Shown here in pieces: positions 1 through 5,922 of a stretch of DNA of 6,287 nt (the stretch's first letter is position 1; the number at the start of each line of letters is the position of its first letter). The stretch covers positions 1 to 6,287 of the forward strand of contig DIAY01000129.1 in NCBI GenBank assembly GCA_002414905.1, written 5' to 3'. The DNA comes from Holophagales bacterium UBA5066 (GTDB taxonomy: Bacteria > Acidobacteriota > Thermoanaerobaculia > UBA5066). Both the position numbers and the translations under genes were made by a program. The notes below the pieces were generated by a model. That model had not been told where the DNA came from and searched no databases. It saw nothing but the letters and a program-made list of their open reading frames with translations.

Positions 1-1263
1 CTCGCGGCCCACCTGAGACAGGCGGGTCTCGAGGTCGTCTCGTCCGGACCGGGCATGGGCTTCACCGTCGTCCCGGAGGCGTTCCTGCCGGCTGTCGCCG
101 CCGCACTCGGAGAGTCGAAGGCCCGGGGCGCCGTCTGGCTCGGACCCTCGCCCGAGGTCGCACGCCGTCCGCGGATCGAGGGTCTTCCGCGCGCGACAGA
201 CCTCCTCCCGCCGACCGTCGTCTCGGTCGGCGGGTTCCGCGTCGGGGGCGGGGCCCGCGCGGTGATCGCCGGACCGTGCGCGGTGGAATCGGAGGAGCAG
301 GTCTTCCGGCTCGCGCGGGCCGTGGCTCGGGCGGGGGCGACGGCGCTTCGCGGCGGCGTCTTCAAGCCGAGGACCTCCCCGTACGCTTTCCAGGGCCACG
401 GTCTCCAGGCGTTGCACTGGCTGAAGGCCGCGGGCGGGAGCGTGGGCCTTCCCGTCGTTACGGAGGTGATGGCCCCCGCGCAGGTCGGCCCGGTCGCCGA
501 GCTCGCCGACGTCCTGCAGATCGGTGCGCGCAACTGCCAGAACTACGACCTCCTGAAGGAGGCGGGCGGCGCGGGGCGCCCGGTCCTTCTCAAGAGGGGC
601 TTCGGCACCACTGTCGACGAGTGGCTCTCGTCCGCCGAGTACCTCCTCGACGCGGGCTGCGAAGGCGTGATGCTCTGCGAGCGGGGGATCCGGACGTTCG
701 AGAAGGCGACGCGCGGGACGCTCGACCTCGGGGGGCTGCTCGCCGCCCGTCAGCTCACCCACCTCCCGCTCCTGGCCGATCCCTCCCATGCGTCCGGCCG
801 CAAGGAGCTCGTGCCGGGCCTGGCGCGCGCCGCCTGGGGTGCGGGCGTCGACGGTCTCATCATCGAGGTCCACGACGCCCCCGAGTCGGCGTGGTGCGAC
901 GGGCCCCAGGCCCTGCTGCCGGAGGAGCTCGAGCGGCTCTGCGACGACTTCGGCCTTCTGCCGGGGGCGACGCCGTCCGTCGAGCGGGTGAGGACGGCGA
1001 TCGACTCCGTCGACCGGGAGATCGGCCGCCTCGTCGTGCGGCGTCTCGAGCTCTGCCGGAGGGTCGCCGAGGCCAAGCGCGCCGCGGGCGTTCCGCTCCG
1101 GGACGCCGTGCGTGAGGAGAGCGTGACGGCGCGCTACCTCGACACGCCGGGGATGGACGAAAGCACGGCCCGGCGGCTCGCCGAGTCGCTCATCTCGATG
1201 GGGCTCACGGTGGAAGGGTGGGCGCCGGAGGCCGCCGCCCCGGCGCCGGTCATTCCCCGATGA
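1..1263 (+). CDS. aroF: DAHP synthase (type I-beta) fused to C-terminal AroQ chorismate mutase, 5' partial
   Basis: This enzyme condenses phosphoenolpyruvate and erythrose 4-phosphate to DAHP, the first shikimate-pathway step; the fused domain turns chorismate into prephenate. It should be cytoplasmic. The frame is open to the left edge, and the ATG at 55 has no clear ribosome site and lies inside a probable N-terminal domain, so the true start is likely some 10-20 codons upstream. Barrel motifs: GPCAVES (271-291), KPRTSPYAFQG (364-396), QIGARN (517-534), LLKRGF (586-603), ERGIRTFEKATR (679-714), DPSHASGR (778-801). The expected metal ligands are present: Cys of GPC, His of DPSH, Glu of IEVH and Asp of CDGPQ. 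From about 979 to 1224 lies an AroQ domain with RTAID, the VRR arginine, EAKR lysine and RDAVREE. Family knowledge: such fused mutase domains often serve feedback control as well as catalysis. The N-terminal 65 or so visible residues look ACT/ferredoxin-like. The 3' end overlaps the convergent yjbQ gene by 14 bp. Confidence 0.95.
   Translation, partial: LAAHLRQAGLEVVSSGPGMGFTVVPEAFLPAVAAALGESKARGAVWLGPSPEVARRPRIEGLPRATDLLPPTVVSVGGFRVGGGARAVIAGPCAVESEEQVFRLARAVARAGATALRGGVFKPRTSPYAFQGHGLQALHWLKAAGGSVGLPVVTEVMAPAQVGPVAELADVLQIGARNCQNYDLLKEAGGAGRPVLLKRGFGTTVDEWLSSAEYLLDAGCEGVMLCERGIRTFEKATRGTLDLGGLLAARQLTHLPLLADPSHASGRKELVPGLARAAWGAGVDGLIIEVHDAPESAWCDGPQALLPEELERLCDDFGLLPGATPSVERVRTAIDSVDREIGRLVVRRLELCRRVAEAKRAAGVPLRDAVREESVTARYLDTPGMDESTARRLAESLISMGLTVEGWAPEAAAPAPVIPR
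1221..1247 (-). terminator. Possible terminator hairpin just 3' of yjbQ
   Basis: A perfect 8-bp inverted repeat, GGCGCCGG at 1221-1228 and CCGGCGCC at 1240-1247, is separated by 11 bases. It begins three bases beyond the yjbQ stop codon on the minus strand, where a terminator would sit. It lies inside the last codons of the DAHP synthase gene (an Ala/Pro-rich tail), and neither strand has a T-run after it. It may be only a by-product of GC-rich Ala/Pro codons. A Rho-dependent or hairpin-only stop is possible. Confidence 0.25.
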
Positions 1264-1669
1264 TCTTGATGAGGACCCTCTTCGGTCGCAGCCCGTCCCA
1301 CTCGCCGTAGAACACCTGCTCCCAGGGTCCGAGGTCGAGCCGGCCGGCGGTGATCGCGAGAACGGCCTCGCGACCCATGAGCTGTCTCTTCACGTGTGCG
1401 TCGGCGTTCTCCTCGCCGGTGTCGTTGTGCCGCCAGGACCGGACCGGTTCGTGCGGCACGAGCGCCTCGAAGAAGCGCTCGAAATCGGCGAGGAGGCCCC
1501 GTTCGTCGTCGTTGACGAAGACCGAGGCGGTGATGTGCATCGGGTTCACGAGGCAGAGCCCCTCGGCGACGCCGCTCTCGCGGACAGCGGCCTCGACGGC
1601 GGGCGTGACGTTGACGAATCCGATCCGCTTCGGGAGGTGGAAGGTGAGCTCTTTCCGGTACGACTTCAT
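1250..1669 (-). CDS. yjbQ: YjbQ/UPF0047 family protein (possible secondary thiamine-phosphate synthase)
   Basis: A 139-residue protein, matching the usual YjbQ length of about 138. Family signatures occur in order: HITASVFVNDDE (residues 45-56, E. coli form HTSASLTLNEN), HNDTGEENADAHVK (81-94), GRLDLGPWEQVF (109-120) and the closing RPKRVLIKIIGE (128-139). Family knowledge: these small proteins form trimers with a conserved His/Asp/Glu pocket. E. coli YjbQ has weak thiamine-phosphate synthase activity, which gave the annotation, but the physiological role is not settled. The frame stays open upstream to about 1942. I chose the ATG at 1667-1669 because GGAGGAG precedes it and the protein then starts where the family does. 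The gene is divergent from fur and convergent with aroF, overlapping the latter by 14 bp. It is probably monocistronic. No signal peptide or membrane segment is visible. Confidence 0.93.
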   Translation of the reverse strand: MKSYRKELTFHLPKRIGFVNVTPAVEAAVRESGVAEGLCLVNPMHITASVFVNDDERGLLADFERFFEALVPHEPVRSWRHNDTGEENADAHVKRQLMGREAVLAITAGRLDLGPWEQVFYGEWDGLRPKRVLIKIIGE

Positions 1670-1672
1670 CGA

Positions 1673-1679
1673 CTCCTCC
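1673..1679 (-). promoter_or_regulatory. Ribosome binding site of yjbQ
   Basis: The minus strand reads GGAGGAG ending three bases before the ATG (GGAGG is five bases away). This is the strongest Shine-Dalgarno sequence in the window. It fixes the yjbQ start inside a frame that is open much further upstream. Confidence 0.8.
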
Positions 1680-1768
1680 GACGGGGCGCAAGAGGCTACA
1701 TCGGGGCCCGGGGAGGGGCGAGCGCCCCCCAGGCAATCGGGACCTCCCCCGAGCGCCGCCGGTTGCGA

Positions 1769-1774
1769 TAAAGT
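1769..1774 (+). promoter_or_regulatory. Possible -10 element of a leaderless fur transcript
   Basis: TAAAGT matches the TATAAT consensus at four of six positions and ends seven bases before the fur ATG. Transcription from it would begin at or next to the start codon. No purine-rich ribosome site lies in the 15 bases before that ATG (the sequence is GTCTCCACC just before it), which agrees with a leaderless message. No convincing -35 hexamer is seen at the expected distance, so this is a weak call. Confidence 0.25.
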
Positions 1775-1781
1775 CTCCACC

Positions 1782-2252
1782 ATGACCGAAGCCGTCGAGG
1801 AACGCCGACTTTTCGCCGATTTCCTGAGGCGACGCGGGCTCAAGACCACGCGCGAGAGGACCGCCCTCTTCGAGGAGATCTTCGCGACGCACCACCATTT
1901 CGACGCCGACGATCTCGTCGTGCGACTTCGCGGGAAGGGCAAGAAGGTCAGCCGGGCGACGGTCTACCGGACGCTCGACCTCCTCTACGACTGCGGCCTC
2001 GTCTCTCGCGTTCGCCTGAACGACGAGAAGTACCGTTACGAGAGGCTCCTCGTCGGCGAGCACCACGACCACCTCGTCTGCACCTCCTGTGGCGGCGTCA
2101 TCGAGTTCGTCGAGCCCCGCATCGAGGAGCTGCAGGAGACCGTCTGCAGGAAGCACGGCTTCGCAGCAACGACGCACTCGCATCAGATCCGCGGGGTCTG
2201 CGCCGAGTGCCAGGCGCGCGAGGGGAAGTCCCGCGGGGCGTTGCCGGCGTAG
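1782..2252 (+). CDS. fur: Fur-family metal-dependent transcriptional regulator
   Basis: A 156-residue protein of usual Fur length (about 140-160), cytoplasmic and DNA-binding. The N-terminal winged helix includes RRRGLKTTRERTALF (17-31) and the recognition-helix segment KVSRATVYRTLDLLYDCGLV (55-74). Metal-site residues are intact: HHHFDADD (37-44), Glu87, HHDH (94-97), the CTSC pair Cys100/Cys103, Glu108, THSH (131-134) and Cys140/Cys143. The two CxxC pairs indicate a structural zinc site. Glu at 108, where PerR proteins carry the oxidation-prone Asp, favours a Fur- or Zur-like sensor over PerR, but sequence alone does not settle the metal. The ATG at 1782 is the natural family start. It is divergent from yjbQ and is followed 9 bp later by the photolyase gene, whose ribosome site overlaps the fur stop codon, so the two are probably co-transcribed. 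Autoregulation is common in the family, but no box was seen. Confidence 0.93.
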   Translation: MTEAVEERRLFADFLRRRGLKTTRERTALFEEIFATHHHFDADDLVVRLRGKGKKVSRATVYRTLDLLYDCGLVSRVRLNDEKYRYERLLVGEHHDHLVCTSCGGVIEFVEPRIEELQETVCRKHGFAATTHSHQIRGVCAECQAREGKSRGALPA

Positions 2253-2258
2253 AAGGGG
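2251..2258 (+). promoter_or_regulatory. Ribosome binding site of the photolyase gene, overlapping the fur stop
   Basis: AGAAGGGG ends three bases before the photolyase ATG at 2262. Its first two bases are the last two of the fur stop codon TAG (2250-2252). The arrangement supports the chosen start and translation of both genes from one message. Confidence 0.6.
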
Positions 2259-2261
2259 CCG

Positions 2262-3686
2262 ATGGCCTCCGCGATCGTCTGGTTCCGGAGGAACCTCCGT
2301 CTCGACGACAACCTCGCGCTCGACGCGGCCCTGCGCGCGCACGACGGTGTCGTCCCGGTCTTCGTCCTGGACGACCACTATCTGACAGAGGACTTCTCCC
2401 CTCCGCGGCTGAGGTTTCTCGCCCGGAGCCTGGAGGAGCTGGAATCGGACCTTTCGGCAAAGGGCTCCCGGCTCCTCATCCGGAAGGGGCCGGCCGGGGA
2501 GGCGCTCGCGTCGCTTGCGCGCGAGACGGGGGCCGACGCCGTCTACACGCACTCCGACCACGAGCCGCACGGGGCTGAAATCCTGCGCGAGTCGCAGACG
2601 GCTCTCTCGGCGCAGGGGACGCGGCTGAGGCTTCTCCACGATCTCCACCTCGTCCCGGCCGGTTCGCTCCTCACGGAAGCGGGAAAGCCGTTCACCGTCT
2701 ACACGCCGTTCTCGCGCCGGTGGCGCGAGGCGGACAAGGCGGATCCCGTGCCCGCTCCGCCGCGGGTCGCCACGCCGTCCGCCGTCCTTGCCCCGGGCTT
2801 CCCGTCGATCCCGAGGTCGCGGCCCCGCGGCTTTCGCTTCGAGGGCGCGCCCGCGAACCCGCCGGGCGGCCCGCGCGAGGGCAGGAGGCTCTGGGACGCA
2901 TTCCGCGCGAGCGCCCTGTCCCGCTACGCCGAGGCGCGGGATCTCCCCGGCATCGCGGGAACGTCCCGCCTCTCGCCGCACCTGCGCTTCGGGACGGTCG
3001 GCGTCCGCCGCCTCCTCGCCGACGCGCGGGAAACATGGAAACAGGCCGACGCAGCCGGCCGCCGGTCGATCGACGTCTTCGTCGGCGAGCTGGCGTGGCG
3101 CGAGTTCTACGCGTCGATCCTCGCGGCGTTTCCCCGGGTCCTGACGGAGAGCTTCCGGACGGAGTTCGAAGCCTTCCCGTGGGTCTCGGGGGACGAGGCG
3201 GAAGAACGCTTCGCGGCGTGGAGCGAGGGACGAACCGGCTACCCGATCGTCGACGCGGGGATGCGGCAGCTCGCGCACGAGGGGTGGATGCACAACCGCG
3301 TCCGGATGGTCGTCGCCTCGTTCCTGACGAAGCATCTCCTCGTCCACTGGCGGCGCGGCGAGGCCCTGTTCCGGGCACGCCTCGCCGACGGCGACCCCGC
3401 ATCCAACAACGGGGGCTGGCAGTGGTCCGCCGGATGCGGCACCGACGCGCAGCCCTTCTTCCGGATCTTCAACCCCGTCCTGCAGGGAGAGCGGTTCGAC
3501 CCGGACGGGGCGTACGTGAAGCGGTGGGTGACCGAGATCGCCGAGTGGAAGAGCGCGGGCAGGGACCTCCACGCGCCGTGGCGGGCGTCGACTCCGCCAC
3601 CGGGCTACCCGGCGCCGATCGTCGACCACGCGGCCGCCCGGGCGAAGGCGCTCGCGGCCTTCGCGGCGATCAGGGCGTCGCGCTGA
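2262..3686 (+). CDS. phrB: Class I cyclobutane pyrimidine dimer DNA photolyase
   Basis: This flavoprotein splits UV-induced cyclobutane pyrimidine dimers using blue/near-UV light. At 474 residues it nearly equals E. coli PhrB (472). Residues 1-130 or so form the antenna-binding Rossmann-like domain (IVWFRRNLRLDDN, 5-17). A Pro-rich linker spans about 160-205, and the FAD-binding helical domain follows. Visible motifs: TSRLSPHLRFG (234-244), GELAWREFY (275-283) with Glu276 at the substrate-contacting Glu, GRTGYPIVDAGMRQL (323-337), WMHNRVRM (342-349), DGDPASNNGGWQW (376-388) and FFRIFNP (399-405). The three electron-transfer tryptophans of E. coli (W306, W359, W382) correspond to Trp307, Trp363 and Trp386. 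Asn382 sits at the flavin N5 position, as in CPD photolyases rather than cryptochromes. The E. coli folate-contact pair Asn-Glu appears to be His103-Gly104, so the antenna pigment may not be methenyltetrahydrofolate. It lies 9 bp after fur. Its 3' end overlaps the convergent lytic transglycosylase gene by 17 bp. Confidence 0.96.
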   Translation: MASAIVWFRRNLRLDDNLALDAALRAHDGVVPVFVLDDHYLTEDFSPPRLRFLARSLEELESDLSAKGSRLLIRKGPAGEALASLARETGADAVYTHSDHEPHGAEILRESQTALSAQGTRLRLLHDLHLVPAGSLLTEAGKPFTVYTPFSRRWREADKADPVPAPPRVATPSAVLAPGFPSIPRSRPRGFRFEGAPANPPGGPREGRRLWDAFRASALSRYAEARDLPGIAGTSRLSPHLRFGTVGVRRLLADARETWKQADAAGRRSIDVFVGELAWREFYASILAAFPRVLTESFRTEFEAFPWVSGDEAEERFAAWSEGRTGYPIVDAGMRQLAHEGWMHNRVRMVVASFLTKHLLVHWRRGEALFRARLADGDPASNNGGWQWSAGCGTDAQPFFRIFNPVLQGERFDPDGAYVKRWVTEIAEWKSAGRDLHAPWRASTPPPGYPAPIVDHAAARAKALAAFAAIRASR

Positions 3687-5886
3687 CCGCGCTCCCCGAG
3701 AGGGGAATGGAATCCAGGGGCGCACCGTGGAGGACGGCGTACGCCGCCTCGAAGAAGAGGACCCGCTTCACGTAGTCGCGGGGCTCGTACAGCGGCATCG
3801 CCTCGAGGAACTCGTCGGCGGCGAGACCGGGAGCCTGCCTCCTCCAGCGTCTCGGCCGTCCGGGACCGGCGTTGTAACCGGCGAGCGCGGCGATCCGGTT
3901 GCCGTCGAACTCGCGCAGCATCATCGCGAGGTAGCGCGCCCCGAGCCTCACGTTCACCTCGGGGTCCTTCAGGTCGGGCCGGCCGCGCTTGTTCTCCTGG
4001 CGAAGGAGGTAGCGCCCCGTGCCCGGCATCACCTGCATCAGGCCGGTGGCTCCGGCGCCGGAGCGGGCGGCGGTCTGGAAAAGGCTCTCCTGCCGGATGA
4101 CGCCGTAGACGAGAGCGGCCGGCAGGCCGTTTGCCGCGGCCTCGCGGACGATGAGCGCTTCCTGCCGGAACGGGTAGTAGGCGCGCCGGACCGCGAGGGG
4201 GACGGCCCCTTCGTCCGGAGTCCCGAGCTCCGGCCAGCGGGACTTCAGGATCGCCGTTGCCCGGCGGAACTCGGCGCGCTCGGCGGCGCACGCCGCAAGG
4301 AAGAAGGGATCGGAGGAGCCCTCCGCCTCGGCGGCGTCCTCGGCCAGCGAGGCGAGCCCGACGGCGAGGAGCTCCCGCGACGGCAGCGAAGGCGTGCCGG
4401 GGCCGAGGAGGTGAAGGGAAGGCGGCCGGGAGGTCTCGACGAGGAGCGCGGCGGAGACGGGAACGCCGAGCCTCGTCCCCGCCCAGCGGGCGTAGAGGTC
4501 GGGAACGGCAGTCGTGACGAGCGACGCGTAGAGAGCGCGGGAGGGGGCCTCCCTGCCGAGCGCTTCCAGGGAGCGGGCGGCCCAGTACGTCGACCGCCGG
4601 CGGATTGCGACGTCGCGGTACAGGGAGGCCTGCTGTTGGAACGCGGTGGCAGCGGCACGCAGCGCCGCAGGGGAGCGCGAGAGGGTGGAAAGGAAGGCGG
4701 AGCGGAAGAGCTCTTCGCCGCCGAGCGTCGTCGCCGGGTCGATCGACAGGAGGGCCGGCAGGGCTCGCAAAGCCTCTCCGTCGAGACCGAGCCGGACGGC
4801 GGTCCGGATCGTCTCCGTCAGGACCCGCCGCCGGTCCGGCGGATCGAGGGGCTTCGCCAGGAGGGCGTCGGAGCGCGCCCGGAGCGCGCGGAAAGACTCG
4901 ACGGCCTGAGGGGCCGGGCTGGCGCGCGGGGTCCCGGGAGCCGGAGGGGGTTGCGAAGGAGCCTTGTGACCCGGCGAGCGGCGGGCGGCAGGCCCAGGAG
5001 ACGGCGCACCGAGAAGCCGCAGCTCGGCCGAGAGGGTGAGCGCTTCGATCCGAAGTCGTTCCGCATCGTTACGACCCGAGAGCGCGGGCGGGCGCACGAG
5101 TGCTTCCCGCGCCTCCTTCGCACGGCCCCCTGCGAGGAGCAGTGCCGCGGCCTCGAGGCGGAAACCGGAGAGCTTCGCGAGCGGGAGCGCCAGCTCGGCA
5201 CCCGCGGAGGGCAGGCGGCTTCCGAGCGCGGAGGCACGCAGGAGCCGCAGCTCGGGGCCTCCGCGGGTCACGGTTTCCCAGAGGAGCCCGCGGTCCGCCG
5301 TCTCGAAGAGGTCGGGAGCCGACTCGGCGGCGCCCGGCAGGTCGCGGACGAGAGCGGCCATCCGCTCCGTCGCCTCCGCGCGCGTCGCCCACGAGCGGCC
5401 CAGACCGAGCGCGGCCGCAATGCGTGAGCGCTCCGTGAGGGGAGAACGGCTCTTCCACGCCTCCCAGCCCTCTCGGACGTTCTTCTTCTCGGCGGGCGTC
5501 CGGGCGAGGCGGGAAGCGGAGAGGAGGGCGGCGCGGGCCAGAGGCTCGGTGCGGGCGTCGCGTGCGAAGGCGACGAGGCGGGCGACGAGGCCCCCGGCCG
5601 CGGCACCGGGCCGCACGCGTCTCGCCTCGGTGTCGAGCCGGAGCCATGGTCCCAGGTCGGGCAGGCCAAGGGGAGCGGCGTCGAGGCTGGCGGGGGGCAG
5701 CGGCGCCTTCGCATCCTCGGCCAGGACGACCTCGCGGGCGACCGAGGCGCGCAGGGCGAAGAGGCCGTCGCCGGCGAACGGGGCGAAAGGGTCGGCCACG
5801 CCTTCGCGCGCGCCCCGCCGGGCCGCCGCGAGGGACTCTTCGCGGGACGGCGGAAGGCCCAGAGCACCGCCGGCCGCGAGGGTCAC
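3670..5886 (-). CDS. slt: Soluble lytic murein transglycosylase, Slt70-like
   Basis: This enzyme cleaves the MurNAc-GlcNAc bond of peptidoglycan and leaves 1,6-anhydro-MurNAc; it acts in the periplasm. Counted from the GTG at 5886 it has 738 residues. Residues 20-560 or so are Ala/Leu/Arg-rich helices like the Slt70 superhelical scaffold, broken by a Pro-rich stretch at about 294-327. The catalytic SLT domain covers about 575-720: VIRQESLF (596-603, catalytic Glu600), GATGLMQVMPGTG (612-624), DPEVNVRLGARYL (641-653), AGYNAGPGR (669-677), YVKRVL (705-710). This closely follows the E. coli order. Start problem: the GTG start leaves only the second half of a signal peptide. The frame stays open further upstream, and a CTG at 5920-5922 would give a full one (TRPRLAPLLLAVTLAAGGALG), overlapping the upstream stop as CTGA. 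I keep 5886 as the conventional boundary but think 5922 may be real. No lipobox cysteine is seen. The 3' end overlaps the photolyase gene by 17 bp. Confidence 0.93.
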   Translation of the reverse strand: MTLAAGGALGLPPSREESLAAARRGAREGVADPFAPFAGDGLFALRASVAREVVLAEDAKAPLPPASLDAAPLGLPDLGPWLRLDTEARRVRPGAAAGGLVARLVAFARDARTEPLARAALLSASRLARTPAEKKNVREGWEAWKSRSPLTERSRIAAALGLGRSWATRAEATERMAALVRDLPGAAESAPDLFETADRGLLWETVTRGGPELRLLRASALGSRLPSAGAELALPLAKLSGFRLEAAALLLAGGRAKEAREALVRPPALSGRNDAERLRIEALTLSAELRLLGAPSPGPAARRSPGHKAPSQPPPAPGTPRASPAPQAVESFRALRARSDALLAKPLDPPDRRRVLTETIRTAVRLGLDGEALRALPALLSIDPATTLGGEELFRSAFLSTLSRSPAALRAAATAFQQQASLYRDVAIRRRSTYWAARSLEALGREAPSRALYASLVTTAVPDLYARWAGTRLGVPVSAALLVETSRPPSLHLLGPGTPSLPSRELLAVGLASLAEDAAEAEGSSDPFFLAACAAERAEFRRATAILKSRWPELGTPDEGAVPLAVRRAYYPFRQEALIVREAAANGLPAALVYGVIRQESLFQTAARSGAGATGLMQVMPGTGRYLLRQENKRGRPDLKDPEVNVRLGARYLAMMLREFDGNRIAALAGYNAGPGRPRRWRRQAPGLAADEFLEAMPLYEPRDYVKRVLFFEAAYAVLHGAPLDSIPLSGSAVSATP
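3693..3706 (+). terminator. Weak hairpin just after the photolyase stop
   Basis: TCCCC at 3693-3697 and GGGGA at 3702-3706 form a 5-bp stem closed by a GAGA (GNRA-type) tetraloop, starting seven bases after the photolyase stop codon. No T-run follows. The same bases encode the C-terminal residues of the lytic transglycosylase on the other strand. It could help end the fur-phr transcript, but the stem is short and may be chance. Confidence 0.25.
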
Positions 5887-5918
5887 GGCGAGGAGGAGCG
5901 GGGCGAGCCGAGGGCGTG

Positions 5919-5922
5919 TCAG
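5919..5922 (-). other. Stop/start overlap CTGA joining the right-edge gene to slt
   Basis: On the minus strand the TGA stop of the upstream gene (5919-5921) overlaps an in-frame CTG codon of the slt frame (5920-5922). ATGA-type overlaps are a common sign of translational coupling by termination and reinitiation; here the start would be the rare CTG. No purine-rich ribosome site precedes it, which fits reinitiation. Support comes from the signal peptide gained by starting there. Use of the codon is inferred. Confidence 0.4.

Larger units (their letters stand above)
1670..1781. promoter_or_regulatory. Divergent intergenic region between yjbQ and fur
   Basis: These 112 bases are the only clear non-coding gap and must hold the promoters of both yjbQ (leftward) and fur-phr (rightward). 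A compact palindrome, GGGGCG-AG-CGCCCC, lies at 1715-1728 near the middle; it could be an operator or a chance GC-rich repeat. No AT-rich Fur box is visible, nor a convincing -35/-10 pair for yjbQ. The only AT-richer stretch is next to the fur start (about 1764-1774). The call rests on gene orientation rather than on recognised promoter elements. Confidence 0.5.

Noticed and set aside
276..1115. Open frame of 279 codons on the plus strand inside the DAHP synthase gene
   Set aside because: It is a +1-type shadow, extremely Arg/Gly-rich, over a region whose other frame holds every DAHP synthase motif in order.
1350..1781. Extension of fur upstream to an ATG at 1350
   Set aside because: It would cover yjbQ on the opposite strand and add about 144 low-complexity residues to a protein already of full Fur length.
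1670..1781. Classical AT-rich Fur box in the divergent gap
   Set aside because: I looked for a GATAATGAT-type repeat on both strands and found none; the gap is mostly G and C.
1670..1942. N-terminal extension of yjbQ to a start near 1942
   Set aside because: The extension would run antisense through the start of fur, is Arg/Ser-rich without family similarity, and ignores the strong ribosome site at 1673-1679.
1134..3725. Long open frame of 863 codons on the minus strand
   Set aside because: It runs antisense through fur and the photolyase and in a different frame from yjbQ, all three with clear family motifs. Its translation is Arg/Pro/Ala-rich with no recognisable domain. Long antisense frames are expected where codons ending in G or C dominate and stop triplets are rare.
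3727..5427. Long open frame of 566 codons on the plus strand opposite slt
   Set aside because: It is antisense to the well-supported transglycosylase, rich in Arg, Gly and Glu, has no motif, and starts at an arbitrary ATG. It is best explained by composition.
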